Shown piece after piece: positions 34,933 to 45,460 of a stretch of DNA of 64,000 nt. Origin of the DNA: Diospyros lotus (lineage: Eukaryota > Streptophyta > Magnoliopsida > Ericales > Ebenaceae). A program made the position numbers and the translations under genes. Where the stretch lies: the NCBI RefSeq assembly GCF_014633365.1, contig NC_068341.1:806001-870000 (forward strand), read 5' to 3'. The notes beneath the pieces are model-generated. The model saw nothing but the letters and a program-made list of their open reading frames with translations, had not been told where the DNA came from and did no database searches. Position 1 is the first letter of the stretch; the number at the start of each line of letters is the position of its first letter.

Positions 34933-36209
34933 TATGGGTGTGCAGAGATTCGGTTAAACCGAACTAACCGAATCGAACCGATCAGTTCGGTTCGGTTAGT
35001 TTAGAATCGGTTATCGATTCGGTTAAGGTGGGGGAAAATTTTAGTTTATAAAAATCGGTTCAGTTTTACTGGTTCGGTTTACTCGGTTAACCGAACTGAC
35101 CGTTAATCAAAACGACGTCATTTTACGCAAAAAATTGAGTCTGAACAGAGAAGAATATCGCGTGGAGAACAAGGGGGGCTACGCACGCATCCATTTAGAC
35201 CATTCCAATCCATTGTACGAGAAAGAGAGAGAGAGAGAGGGAAACCGAAACCTTATCATTGTCATAGCTTCCAACCGTCGTCGTCGATTCCTTCCGTCGC
35301 AGCATCGTCTGAGGTGAGGTGAGTTCCTGTTCGTCAGTGGCTTTGTTTCTTTGATTCTTTGAGCGTTCGAGCCCTAATCCATCCTAATCGAAACTAAGAG
35401 AAAGAGAAGCCCTATATACTGTTTGTCGATTTGTCGTTGTCGGTTAGGTCCTTGACTCATTTCGTTCTACTCCTAGCCCTAACCGAAACCTTAAACATAA
35501 ATCATAATCGATTAGACCCAGACCACACCTAGTCACTGACGATCGACCCACACAGCCACACCTTCGACCAACACAGAGGTTAGGTTAGTTTCGAATTTTC
35601 GTTAGGTTAGGGTTTTGGATTTTTTAAATTTTTTGGACTTTTAGTTACTGGTTTGGGGGTTTTTTGTTTGTTGTTGTTGCCATTATTTTCCTCATTTCTT
35701 GTTGACTTCTTGTTGTTGCCATTCTTTGTTATGTTGGGATTCATTACTTGTTCATTTTCAAATATCTCAGGTTGTATAAGGAAATGAGGCTGTTGAACTT
35801 GATGTTTTTTTTTGCAAAATTCCAGGCATGTATTTTTTATCCCAACATTATTTAGTTGTGTAATGTGGTAGAAGTGGATTCCATGTTGAATTAGTTGCTT
35901 TATAATAAAGGAAAAAATTATAAACCAAACACATTTTCATTTTCAAATAATGAGTAGAAGTGGACAGAATGGGATACCCTGTCCCATTCTGTCCCTTAAT
36001 TTTTCTTTTAAATTACAGCCCCTTAATTTTTCAGTATTCATTTTCATATAATTAGTAGAAGTGGATAGAATTAGGAGGGTGATAGAATTTTAATTGCAGC
36101 GCCTTAATTTTTCTTTTAAATTACAAGATTGTAAGTTAATCATAAGAAGACATTTTAACTCATTGTTTTAATATATATTAAATATTAATTACAATTGTAT
36201 TAATTTTAC

Positions 36210-36420
36210 ATGGCTAGAGAAGAAGACACCAGTCACGCCACAAACATCCTTAGTAGAGATGCAACATCACTAGGAAAGGCAAAGAGAAAAACAATAAGAG
36301 TTAGGTCAGATGTGTGGGATCATTTTACTAAGTTTACAAATGCAGAGGGTCAGATAAAAGGGAGTTGCAACTATTGTTTTAGGGAGTTCCATTGTGATCC
36401 AAAAAAAAAATGGGACTACG
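36210..36420 (+). pseudogene. hAT transposase pseudogene, N-terminal BED zinc-finger exon
   Basis: The frame opens MAREEDTSHATNILSRDATS, runs through a basic KAKRKTIR segment and SDVWDHFTKF, and reaches CNYCFREFHCDP, the first half of a BED zinc finger. A run of ten A precedes TGGGACTACG; the second half of the finger (GTTALRNHMETC, read across 36414-36420 and 43451 onward) lies one base out of frame. The retrotransposon starts at 36421, duplicating CTACG. BED fingers bind the element's DNA; this copy cannot encode one protein. Confidence 0.85.
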
Positions 36421-37231
36421 TGATGAGAATCATCACGAAGAACAAGCTGACTCAAATCATTCAAGTGACCCATTGCATGTTCCAGTAGGGCCAATTACAA
36501 GGGCAAGAGCTAAAAGACTTAAAGAAGCTTTGAATGGGCTGGTTCTAGATATGTGGGCCAATCAAAATTATCAAGATTCTGACCTAAAAAGCAAGCAAGA
36601 CGTCATCAACATTATATGGGCTCAAGAGGGAGCTGTTGAGAGTCTTTTGAGCCAGAATACTATTAAATGAAGAGCTTGGGCCATAATGGACACTTGGGCT
36701 GACTCATTGGGGCTTGTACTTTATTATTTTGGGCTGCACATGTTGTTTTAAATCTTAGCCACATGGGTGCACGAAAATTTAATCTTGAAAACCCAATCTG
36801 ACTTTTCATATTTTCAAGCATCTTTAATACTTTGAGTTTCTAGGCTAATTAAGTTAGAGATTTAATATTTTGTGGGAAATCAGATTTGAATATTTCCTAG
36901 GCTAGTAATTATGGTCTTTTGTATTTTCCTAAGTGTTTACTCTCTCTATAAATTGTACTCTCCCAACAATTGAAAATCAATTAATGAAGGAGTGATTTAC
37001 TTTTCTGGAATTCCAGATTTGAGAGGTGCTCTTCTCTTGGGTTCTTTTATGAACTAACCGACTTATCAAGGCTTGATCAACCTTGTGGCGTCTTCAACAT
37101 TCGGGGTCCTTGTTCTTTCGTGTCCAAGGGTTTCGTGTGGATCATCCAAATCTGTGTTTAGCGTTCTTGGGGTGCGTATATCTTGCATTGGTTGTGGGTT
37201 CATAGGATCAAATCCTTTTGGGTTTGCACCA
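36421..37231 (+). repeat. 5' LTR
   Basis: 811 bp, TGATGAGAATCATCACGAAG ... GGGTTTGCACCA. A TATA box, CTCTATAAATTG (TATAAA at 36957-36962), marks the likely promoter. The first 250 bp are a copy of the region encoding the polyprotein C-terminus in the 3' LTR. The five differences from the 3' LTR are in the contexts AATACTATT, GGGCTGACT, TTCCTAGG, GAAGGAGTG and GGTTTGC. Confidence 0.95.
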
Positions 37232-37234
37232 TCT

Positions 37235-37246
37235 TGGTATCAGAGC
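37235..37246 (+). other. Primer binding site, initiator tRNA-Met type
   Basis: TGGTATCAGAGC begins three bases after the 5' LTR and is complementary to the 3' end of plant initiator tRNA-Met. It is the standard minus-strand primer site for many plant LTR retrotransposons. Confidence 0.95.
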
Positions 37247-37608
37247 TTCGGCCTAAACTCAGGTTATATCTTTGTGTCTTTTAGCCTCATTTTCGTGTTC
37301 CCTTGTTCCTTGTGTTTGTTCATGTGCTTTTATTTCTGAACGTAACTCTCTTTGTGTCTGTTCATCTTCTCTTTGAATCTGGACGTCACTTTCTTTGTGC
37401 CTTTGCTTCAACACGTTATACTTCGAGTTTTTGGACTTGTAATATGTCATTTTCATAGTTCAGAATCTCATCTTTCTGGTCGTTTTGAAAACACATCAAT
37501 CGGAGCTTTGTAGAGAAAGTTATAAACGTTTCTACCAAACGTGTTTTCAGCACTCACCAGAATTGTCCCAACTTGATTAGTGTCCTATCTTTTGGTCAAT
37601 TTTTTTTT

Positions 37609-37639
<31 letters not shown>

Positions 37640-37946
37640 GAAATAAACAAAAAAAAAAAAAAAGGGTTGTGCTGATTTGTGTTTGATATCCAAATTTCTA
37701 TTCTACAAATTGTTGATCTTAAAAGCTCCTGATTCATTATTGCATTCCTCATCTTTTCCAAGTGTCAAATTGTTCTTAAAAGTTGTTGATCCACTTCCAC
37801 CTTTCTCATTGTTGCATTTCTATTTTTTTCTTGATCTACTATCACATTTCTCATTGTCTCCAAGTGTTGAATTCACTATACAAGTGTTGGAATTGCCTTT
37901 GATTGAGTTGACCAGTTCTCTAAAGATCCAATAGAGAAGACTAAGA

Positions 37947-40900
37947 GTGGAAAAAAGGAAAGAGTGTGAAAGATCATCATTGAGAAAAAGCCTATCAAGA
38001 GTGAAACACAAGGGAAGAGTGACATCTATTGTTGTGAGGATTTTTTTTACAGCTTTGCAAATGTCTAACAAAGAGGAACCATCAAGTGTTGGGGGTACAC
38101 CAAACATGGATTTTGTTGTCAATGCTATGCAAAAACAGTTTGAGCGCTTCAATATGGTTTTTGGGGAAATAAGGGATAGGATGGATAGACAAGATGCAAT
38201 GATTGCAAACTTGCAAAGGGGGGAACCTAATAGAAATCCTAATTTTAGACGACCTCTTGGGCATGGGTATGAAGAGTTTGAATCTGGAAATGAAGCAAGA
38301 AGTGAGAATGAGGAAGATTATGAGTCTGAAATTGAGATGGGAAGAAATAGACGTAGAAGAGTAAGGCATGAGCGAGGTCATGGGAGAAATGCTACAAGAC
38401 AAAGGAATAGGGAAGATGGGAACCTTGGTAACATTAAAATGAAGATACCTTCTTTCCAAGGTAGAAATGACCCTGAAGCTTATTTGGAGTGGGAAAAGAA
38501 GATAGAGATGATTTTTGAGTGCCATAATTATTCTGAAGCAAAAAAGGTGAAATTGGCAGTAATAGAGTTCACTGATTATGCAATCATTTGGTGGGATCAA
38601 TTGGTTTTGAGTAGAAGAAGAAATGGTGAGAGGCCTGTAGCAACTTGGGGAGAAATGAAGACTCTCATGAGGAGGCGATTTATTCCTAACCATTACTTTA
38701 GAGACCTCTATCAAAAATTGCAGACCCTTATGCAAGGCTCTAAGAGTGTGGAGGAGTATTATAAAGAAATAGAGGTGGCTATGATAAGGGCTAATGTGAC
38801 AGAAGATAGGGAGGCTACAATGGCTCGTTTCTTGAATGGATTAAATAGAGAGATAGCTAATATAGTGGAGTTGCAGCATTATGTGGAGTTGGAAGACATG
38901 TTGCATGTGGCAATAAAAGTAGAAAGGCAACTCAAGCGCAAGGGAGCCTCAAAATTCAATTCTGGTTCTAGTAGTTCCTTTGTGAAACAAAACTGGAAGA
39001 AAGAAGACAAGACTAATTCCAAGGGGGTTTCCAAAGGCAAGGATGAAGCTTCAACTAAAGGCAAAGGTAAAACTGATTCCCAAACTTCTAGAAACAGGGA
39101 TATTAAATGCTTCAAGTGTTTGGGTACAGGTCATATAGCCTCTCAATGCCCCAACAAGAGAGTCATGATTGTGAAAAATAATGAAGTGGTAACTGATGGT
39201 GAAAGTGATGAATCCATGCCTTCACTTGAAGATGCTAGTGATGATGGGGTTGAATATGCAGTAGAAGGAGAAGCACTTGTGGTTAGAAGAGCTTTGAATT
39301 CTCAAGTCAAGGAAGATGACATGGAGCAACAAAGGGAGAACATTTTTCATACTCGCTGCCTCATACACAATAAGGTTTGCAGCTTGATCATTGATGGGGG
39401 GAGTTGTACGAATGTTGCAAGTACTACATTGGTTGAGAAATTGAACTTGTCCATCATTAAACACTCCAGACCGTACAAGTTACAGTGGTTGAATGAATGT
39501 GGAGAGGTTAAAGTTACGCAGCAAGTCCTTGTTTCATTCTCAATTGGCAAGTATAGTGATGAGGTGTTATGTGATGTAGTTCCAATGCATGCCAGTCATA
39601 TACTTTTGGGCAGACCATGGGAATTTGATAGAAGGGCTACTAAGGATAGGTATACAAATAGATACTCATTCATGATGAACAACAGACCCGTTACACTTGT
39701 ATCATTGACTCCTAAGCAAGTTTATGAAGATCAAGTCAAGATGCAAAAAGAGAAAGAAAAAAAAAAGAATGAATTGAAAAATGAGGGAGAGAATTCAAAA
39801 AGAAAAGAAAGTGGAAATGAGAGAAAAATTGAGAGCTCAAAAAAAGGAATTCCAAAGAAAAAAGAAAAAGAGGAGAGAAAAGTGAGTTTTTATGCAAAAA
39901 AGAGCGAAGTGAGGAGTGCCTTGCTTGCTAGACAGCATTTGCTTGTGCTTGTCTACAAAGAGACTTGTTTGAACACTAACACTCTTAACTTACCTCTTCC
40001 TAGTGTTGTTGAATCTTTGTTACAGGAATTTGAAGATGTATTCCCTGAAGATATTCCTCCTGGCTTACCACCCATTAGAGGAATTGAACATCAAATTGAC
40101 TTCATTCCTGGAGCAACAATTCCCAACCATCCAACTTATAGAAGCAATCCTGAAGAAACCAAAGAACTTCAAAGGCAAGTTCAGGAGCTCATGGAAAAGG
40201 GGTATGTAAGAGAAAGTTTGAGTCCTTGTGCTGTTCCAGTTCTTCTTGTTCCTAAGAAAGATGGATCATGGAGAATGTGCATTGATTGTAGGGCTATGAA
40301 TAACATCACGGTAAAGTATCGCCATCCCATTCCTAGACTAGATGATATGCTAGATGAATTGCAAGGATCTAGTATTTTCTCTAAAATTGACTTGAAATCT
40401 GGATACCATCAAATTAGGATGAGGGAAGGGGATGAGTGGAAAACTGCATTCAAAACAAAACATGGGCTTTATGAGTGGTTAGTCATGCCATTTGGACTCA
40501 CAAATGCACCAAGCACTTTCATGAGACTAATGAATCATGTATTGCGTGCATTCATTGGAAAATTTGTTGTGGTTTATTTTGATGATATCTTGATATACAG
40601 TAAAAATCTTGAAAAGCATATGAGTCATTTGCATTGTGTCCTTGATGTGTTGAGAAAGGAAAAATTGTATGCTAACTCGAAAAAGTGTTGTTTTTGCATG
40701 GAAAAGATTGTTTTCCTTGGTTTTGTTGTAAGTACACAAGGGGTAGAAGTTGATGAAGAAAAGGTAAGGGCTATAAAAGACTGGCCAACACCTACAAACA
40801 TCACTGAGGTGAGAAGCTTTCATGGCTTAGCTAGTTTTTATAGACGCTTTGTAAAGGATTTTAGCACAATTGCTGCACCACTCACTGAGGTCATTAAGAA

Positions 40901-42884
40901 ATCTGTTGGATTTAAATGGGAAAAGGCACAAGATCATGCATTTCATGTTCTTAAAGAAAAGTTGTGTTCTGCACCTGTGTTGGCATTACCTGACTTTCAC
41001 AAAACTTTTGAGATTGAATGTGATGCCTCAGGAATTGGTATAGGAGCTGTTTTGATGCAGGAAGGAAGACCTATTGCTTATTTTAGCGAGAAGTTAAGTG
41101 GCGCTGCTTTGAATTATCCCACATATGACAAGGAACTCTATGCACTTAAGAGAGCATTAGAGACTTGGCAACACTACCTTTGGCCTAAGCAATTTGTCGT
41201 TCACACTGATCACCAATCTTTGAAGCACATAAAGAGTCAAGGAAAGTTGAACAAGAGACATGCACGATGGCTGGAATTCATTGAACCATTTCCCTATGTC
41301 ATCAAATACAAGCAAGGAAAGGAGAATGTTGTTGCAGATGCATTGTCTAGAAGGTATGTTCTTCTTACTTCTCTAGATGCAAGATTGCTTGGATTTGAAC
41401 ATATCAAAGAGTTGTATGCAAATGATGTTGATTTTGCTAATGTGTTTCTTGCTTGTGAGAAAAATGCAATTGGTAAGTTTTATAGAGTTGAGGGATACTT
41501 GTTTAAAGAAAATAAGCTTTGTGTGCCTCAATGTTCTATACGAGAATTGCTTGTTAGGGAAGCTCATGGGCGAGGTCTAATGGGACATTTTGGTGAAAAA
41601 AAGACCTTAGATGTGTTGCATGAACATTTCTTTTGGCCAAAAATGAAACGAGACGTAAAAAGGATTTGTGATAAATGCATAACATGTAGGAAGGCAAAAT
41701 CCAAAGTCTTACCACATGGTTTGTATAAACCTTTGCCTGTACCAAATGAACCTTGGGTAGACATTTCTATGGACTTTGTTTTGGGGCTACCTAGGTCAAG
41801 GAGGGGAATGGATTCCATTTTCGTGGTTGTTGATAGGTTTTCTAAGATGGCACATTTCATTCCATGCCATAAAACTGATGATGCCACTCATGTTGCTGAT
41901 TTGTTCTTTAAAGAAATTGTGAGACTTCACGGAGTTCCCAAAAGCATTGTGTCGGATAGGGATACAAAGTTTCTTAGTTACTTTTGGAAAGTTTTGTGGG
42001 GAAAGATAGGTACTAAATTGTTGTTTTCTACTGCTTATCATCCACAAACTGATGGGAAAACTGAAGTTGTTAAAAGAACTTTAACTCAATTGCTCAGAAC
42101 CGTTATTCAAAAGAATTTGAAAAATTGGGAAGATTGCTTGCCATTCATTGAATTTGCTTATAATAGGAGTGTTCATTCGTCTACAAAATATTCTCCTTTT
42201 GAAATAGTGTATGGTTTCAATCCACTAACTCCTTTGGATTTGTTACCATTGCCTGTTAATGAGAAAGCAAGTCTTGATGGAAAAAAGAAAGCTGAAATGG
42301 TGAGGCAAATGCATGAACGTGTCAAGCAACAAATTGAGAAGAAAAATGAGCAATATGCATCCAAGGCCAACAAAGGAAGAAGGCGTGTTATTTTTGAACC
42401 TGGAGATTGGGTGTGGGTGCATATGCGCAAAGAAAGGTTTCCAGCTCAACGGAAGTCTAAATTGGCTCCTAGAGGAGATGGTCCATTCCAAGTTCTTGAG
42501 AGGATCAATGACAATGCCTACAAGATAGATTTACCTGGTAAGTATAATATCAGTGCTACCTTTAATGTTTCTGATCTATCTCCATTTGATGCAGGTGAAA
42601 ATTCGAGGACGAATCCTTTTGAGGAGAGAGGGAATGATGAGAATCATCACGAAGAACAAGCTGACTCAAATCATTCAAGTGACCCATTGCATGTTCCAGT
42701 AGGGCCAATTACAAGGGCAAGAGCTAAAAGACTTAAAGAAGCTTTGAATGGGCTGGTTCTAGATATGTGGGCCAATCAAAATTATCAAGATTCTGACCTA
42801 AAAAGCAAGCAAGACGTCATCAACATTATATGGGCTCAAGAGGGAGCTGTTGAGAGTCTTTTGAGCCAGAATATTATTAAATGA
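37947..42884 (+). CDS. Gag-Pol polyprotein of a CRM-like Ty3/gypsy retrotransposon
   Basis: A single open frame of 1645 codons; the more likely start is Met39 (38061, [15 protein letters not shown]), because the preceding residues look like translated leader. Domains in order: retrotransposon Gag (about 160-330, with [20 protein letters not shown]), CCHC knuckle [14 protein letters not shown] (388-401), protease with [10 protein letters not shown] (480-489), reverse transcriptase with [11 protein letters not shown] (about 876-886), RNase H ([21 protein letters not shown]), integrase with HGRGLMGH...CITC zinc finger and the D-D-E triad (MDF Asp1276, SDRD Asp1337, TDGKTE Glu1373), and a GPF motif near 1512. 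The C-terminus (about 83 residues, with [12 protein letters not shown]) is encoded in the 3' LTR. There is no stop or frameshift, so it may be an autonomous copy. No chromodomain is recognisable. Confidence 0.95.
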   Translation: MEKRKECERSSLRKSLSRVKHKGRVTSIVVRIFFTALQMSNKEEPSSVGGTPNMDFVVNAMQKQFERFNMVFGEIRDRMDRQDAMIANLQRGEPNRNPNFRRPLGHGYEEFESGNEARSENEEDYESEIEMGRNRRRRVRHERGHGRNATRQRNREDGNLGNIKMKIPSFQGRNDPEAYLEWEKKIEMIFECHNYSEAKKVKLAVIEFTDYAIIWWDQLVLSRRRNGERPVATWGEMKTLMRRRFIPNHYFRDLYQKLQTLMQGSKSVEEYYKEIEVAMIRANVTEDREATMARFLNGLNREIANIVELQHYVELEDMLHVAIKVERQLKRKGASKFNSGSSSSFVKQNWKKEDKTNSKGVSKGKDEASTKGKGKTDSQTSRNRDIKCFKCLGTGHIASQCPNKRVMIVKNNEVVTDGESDESMPSLEDASDDGVEYAVEGEALVVRRALNSQVKEDDMEQQRENIFHTRCLIHNKVCSLIIDGGSCTNVASTTLVEKLNLSIIKHSRPYKLQWLNECGEVKVTQQVLVSFSIGKYSDEVLCDVVPMHASHILLGRPWEFDRRATKDRYTNRYSFMMNNRPVTLVSLTPKQVYEDQVKMQKEKEKKKNELKNEGENSKRKESGNERKIESSKKGIPKKKEKEERKVSFYAKKSEVRSALLARQHLLVLVYKETCLNTNTLNLPLPSVVESLLQEFEDVFPEDIPPGLPPIRGIEHQIDFIPGATIPNHPTYRSNPEETKELQRQVQELMEKGYVRESLSPCAVPVLLVPKKDGSWRMCIDCRAMNNITVKYRHPIPRLDDMLDELQGSSIFSKIDLKSGYHQIRMREGDEWKTAFKTKHGLYEWLVMPFGLTNAPSTFMRLMNHVLRAFIGKFVVVYFDDILIYSKNLEKHMSHLHCVLDVLRKEKLYANSKKCCFCMEKIVFLGFVVSTQGVEVDEEKVRAIKDWPTPTNITEVRSFHGLASFYRRFVKDFSTIAAPLTEVIKKSVGFKWEKAQDHAFHVLKEKLCSAPVLALPDFHKTFEIECDASGIGIGAVLMQEGRPIAYFSEKLSGAALNYPTYDKELYALKRALETWQHYLWPKQFVVHTDHQSLKHIKSQGKLNKRHARWLEFIEPFPYVIKYKQGKENVVADALSRRYVLLTSLDARLLGFEHIKELYANDVDFANVFLACEKNAIGKFYRVEGYLFKENKLCVPQCSIRELLVREAHGRGLMGHFGEKKTLDVLHEHFFWPKMKRDVKRICDKCITCRKAKSKVLPHGLYKPLPVPNEPWVDISMDFVLGLPRSRRGMDSIFVVVDRFSKMAHFIPCHKTDDATHVADLFFKEIVRLHGVPKSIVSDRDTKFLSYFWKVLWGKIGTKLLFSTAYHPQTDGKTEVVKRTLTQLLRTVIQKNLKNWEDCLPFIEFAYNRSVHSSTKYSPFEIVYGFNPLTPLDLLPLPVNEKASLDGKKKAEMVRQMHERVKQQIEKKNEQYASKANKGRRRVIFEPGDWVWVHMRKERFPAQRKSKLAPRGDGPFQVLERINDNAYKIDLPGKYNISATFNVSDLSPFDAGENSRTNPFEERGNDENHHEEQADSNHSSDPLHVPVGPITRARAKRLKEALNGLVLDMWANQNYQDSDLKSKQDVINIIWAQEGAVESLLSQNIIK
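42621..42634 (+). other. Polypurine tract
   Basis: GAGGAGAGAGGGAA directly precedes the 3' LTR and would prime plus-strand DNA synthesis. It is also translated, as part of the FEERGN segment of the polyprotein. Confidence 0.85.
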
Positions 42885-43445
42885 AGAGCTTGGGCCATAA
42901 TGGACACTTGGGATGACTCATTGGGGCTTGTACTTTATTATTTTGGGCTGCACATGTTGTTTTAAATCTTAGCCACATGGGTGCACGAAAATTTAATCTT
43001 GAAAACCCAATCTGACTTTTCATATTTTCAAGCATCTTTAATACTTTGAGTTTCTAGGCTAATTAAGTTAGAGATTTAATATTTTGTGGGAAATCAGATT
43101 TGAATATTTCCGAGGCTAGTAATTATGGTCTTTTGTATTTTCCTAAGTGTTTACTCTCTCTATAAATTGTACTCTCCCAACAATTGAAAATCAATTAATG
43201 AATGAGTGATTTACTTTTCTGGAATTCCAGATTTGAGAGGTGCTCTTCTCTTGGGTTCTTTTATGAACTAACCGACTTATCAAGGCTTGATCAACCTTGT
43301 GGCGTCTTCAACATTCGGGGTCCTTGTTCTTTCGTGTCCAAGGGTTTCGTGTGGATCATCCAAATCTGTGTTTAGCGTTCTTGGGGTGCGTATATCTTGC
43401 ATTGGTTGTGGGTTCATAGGATCAAATCCTTTTGGGTTCGCACCA
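42635..43445 (+). repeat. 3' LTR
   Basis: 811 bp, TGATGAGAATC ... GGGTTCGCACCA, with a TATA box at 43171-43176 corresponding to that in the 5' LTR. Its first 250 bp contain the end of the gag-pol frame (stop at 42882-42884). It is followed by the duplicated target CTACG. Confidence 0.95.
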
Positions 43446-45460
43446 CTACGGCTCTAAGGAATCATATGGAAACATGTAAAAAACACCCTCATGCTTTGGA
43501 AACCCACCAAATGCAATTAAACTTGCAACCAACTTCAACGACAATGAGGGCTAGGAGAGAGGGGAAGAGTATGGAATTAGTAAATTGAAAATTTGATCAA
43601 GTGCTTGTAAGAAAGGCTTTAGCTCGCATGGTGATGGTAGATGAGATGCCTTTCAAATTTGTTGAGCGTGCGAGTTTTAGGTACTTCATTAATGTGATTT
43701 GTCCAAAATTTCAGATTTCTTCACGTTGGACAATTTCTCGTGATTATTTTGAATTATTTAATGAAAAGAGGTTGAAATTGATGAATGAGATAAAAAAATC
43801 ATGTGAAAGAGTTTTCTTAACCACTGACATGTGGACCTCCATTCAAAGGATTAATTATATGTGCTTGACGGTGTACTATATTGACAATAATTAGACATTG
43901 AAGAAAAATTTTTTAAATTTTTGTCCAATATGTAGTCACAAGGGTGATGCCATTGCTATGGCAATTGAGAAGTGTCTAATGGGATGGAAACTTGATAGAG
44001 TTTTGACTTTGACAATAGATAATGCTAGTTCAAATGATGTTGTTGTGGGTAACTTCAGGAAAAAAATGGCAAAATGGGATGCTAGCATTATGAGTAGCAA
44101 TTATTTACATATCAGGTGTGTAGCTCATATAATAAATCTGGTTGTGCAACATGGGTTGAAAGAGCTAGATGAATCAATAACAAGAGTTAGGGATGCAGTC
44201 AGATATATTAGACAATCTCCAGCAAGACTAAGAAAATTTAAAGAATGTGTGGAAGTGGAAAAAATAAAATCTAAGGGCCTATTGTCGTTGGATGTTGCAA
44301 CTAGATAGAACTCCACATACTTTATGTTAGAGACTGCTCAAAAGTTTGAGAGGGTTTTTGAGAGAGATTTGATGAGGAAGAGCTATGTTTTATGCTTGAT
44401 CTTGGTACAAGTAGTTGGAATAATGACATACAACAGGTTATTACTATTGATAGGAGAACCAAGCAGAGAATTGGACGAGGGTCAGAATATTTTTTAGAGT
44501 ATTGCAACAATTTTATGAGTTTACTTTGCGGGTTTTGGGTACTTCATATGTCACCTCTAACACTTTTTTCCATGAGATTAGTACTGTTCATTGTCTCTTA
44601 CATGAGTGGTAGGAGGGTGACGATCTTAAGTTGAGTAAGATGATTGGGAAAATGAAAGAAAAGTTTGACAAATATTGGGGGGATCCGAAAAAAATAAATC
44701 ACCCGCTTTACATTGTTGTGGTGCTTGATCCTAGACACAAGTTAGAGTTTATAGAGTATGCACTTCAGGAGATGTATCCAGGTGAGAAAGGGGTTGCTGT
44801 AGTTTTGTCCTTAAAAAATATCGTATATACTTTGTATGAAGAATATAAGAAAAAATTGGCACCTCAAGGTGAAGTAGGACAACAGTCTCAAGTGTCTACT
44901 CCACTTGTTGTGGAGAATGTCGAGAAAGGAAAATCTGACAAACCAAACTTGTTTAGTTCTCATTTCAAAAAGTATAAGTATGTCAGTGGTAGTGGGTCTA
45001 CAACGGTGCCTTCAGAATGTGATAAGTATTTCAGTGAAGTGTGTGAGGAGAAAACTGATGACTTTGACATTTTGAATTGGTGGAAAGTTAATTGTCATCG
45101 ATTTCCTATTTTATCTTCTATAGCTCGGGATGTGTTGGCAATTCTAGTTTCTACTATTGTGTTCGAGTCTACCTTCAGTACACGAGGTCGAGTACTTGAT
45201 CCATTTAGGAGTTCTCTTTGTCCTAAAGTGGTTGAAAATCTAATTTGTAGACAAGATTGGCTTCGGTCATCTACCACCCCAATGAGTGTTGAAGAAGATT
45301 TGGATTATGTTGAACAACTTGAAGAAGGTAAACTCATTGTTATTTTTTTTTTTAATTTTAGTTCAATACTTGTTACTTTTAAATTATTTAATTAATTTTA
45401 TGTATTATTTTAGAATTGGCAAAGGTTATTGTTGACAACCCCGCACCTATAAAAATTTAG
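43446..45460 (+). pseudogene. hAT transposase pseudogene, main part
   Basis: The fragment resumes with TALRNHMETCKKHPHALETH, then KALARMVMVDEMPFKFVE, TSIQRINYMCLTVYYIDNN followed by a TAG stop (43893), IEKCLMGWKLDRV, ASIMSSNYLHIRCVAHIINL and LLSLDVATR followed by another TAG. Both stops fall where the family has Trp. The C-terminal hAT dimerisation domain (LNWWKVNCHRFPILSSIARD, then FSTRGRVLDPFRSSLCPKVV) is in an open frame at 44631-45395. A GTAAAC donor (45328) and a TAG acceptor (45411-45413) give a last exon ending AKVIVDNPAPIKI. Frame breaks near 43575 and 44310-44640 add to the damage. DNA-cutting activity is not expected. Confidence 0.85.

Larger units (their letters stand above)
36421..43445 (+). 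mobile_element. Full-length Ty3/gypsy retrotransposon, probably CRM clade, young
   Basis: The 7025-bp element has two 811-bp LTRs, PBS, one uninterrupted gag-pol frame, a polypurine tract and a perfect 5-bp TSD (CTACG, 36416-36420 and 43446-43450). The LTRs differ at 5 sites, about 0.6%. Clade assignment is inference from three traits I associate with CRM elements: LTRs opening TGATGA, a tRNA-Met PBS, and pol reading into the 3' LTR with no chromodomain visible. It interrupts the hAT transposase in the same direction. Confidence 0.9.

Noticed and set aside
36410..36670. Separate 86-codon gene at the start of the 5' LTR
   Set aside because: It is the 5' LTR copy of the C-terminal coding segment of gag-pol, without a natural start.
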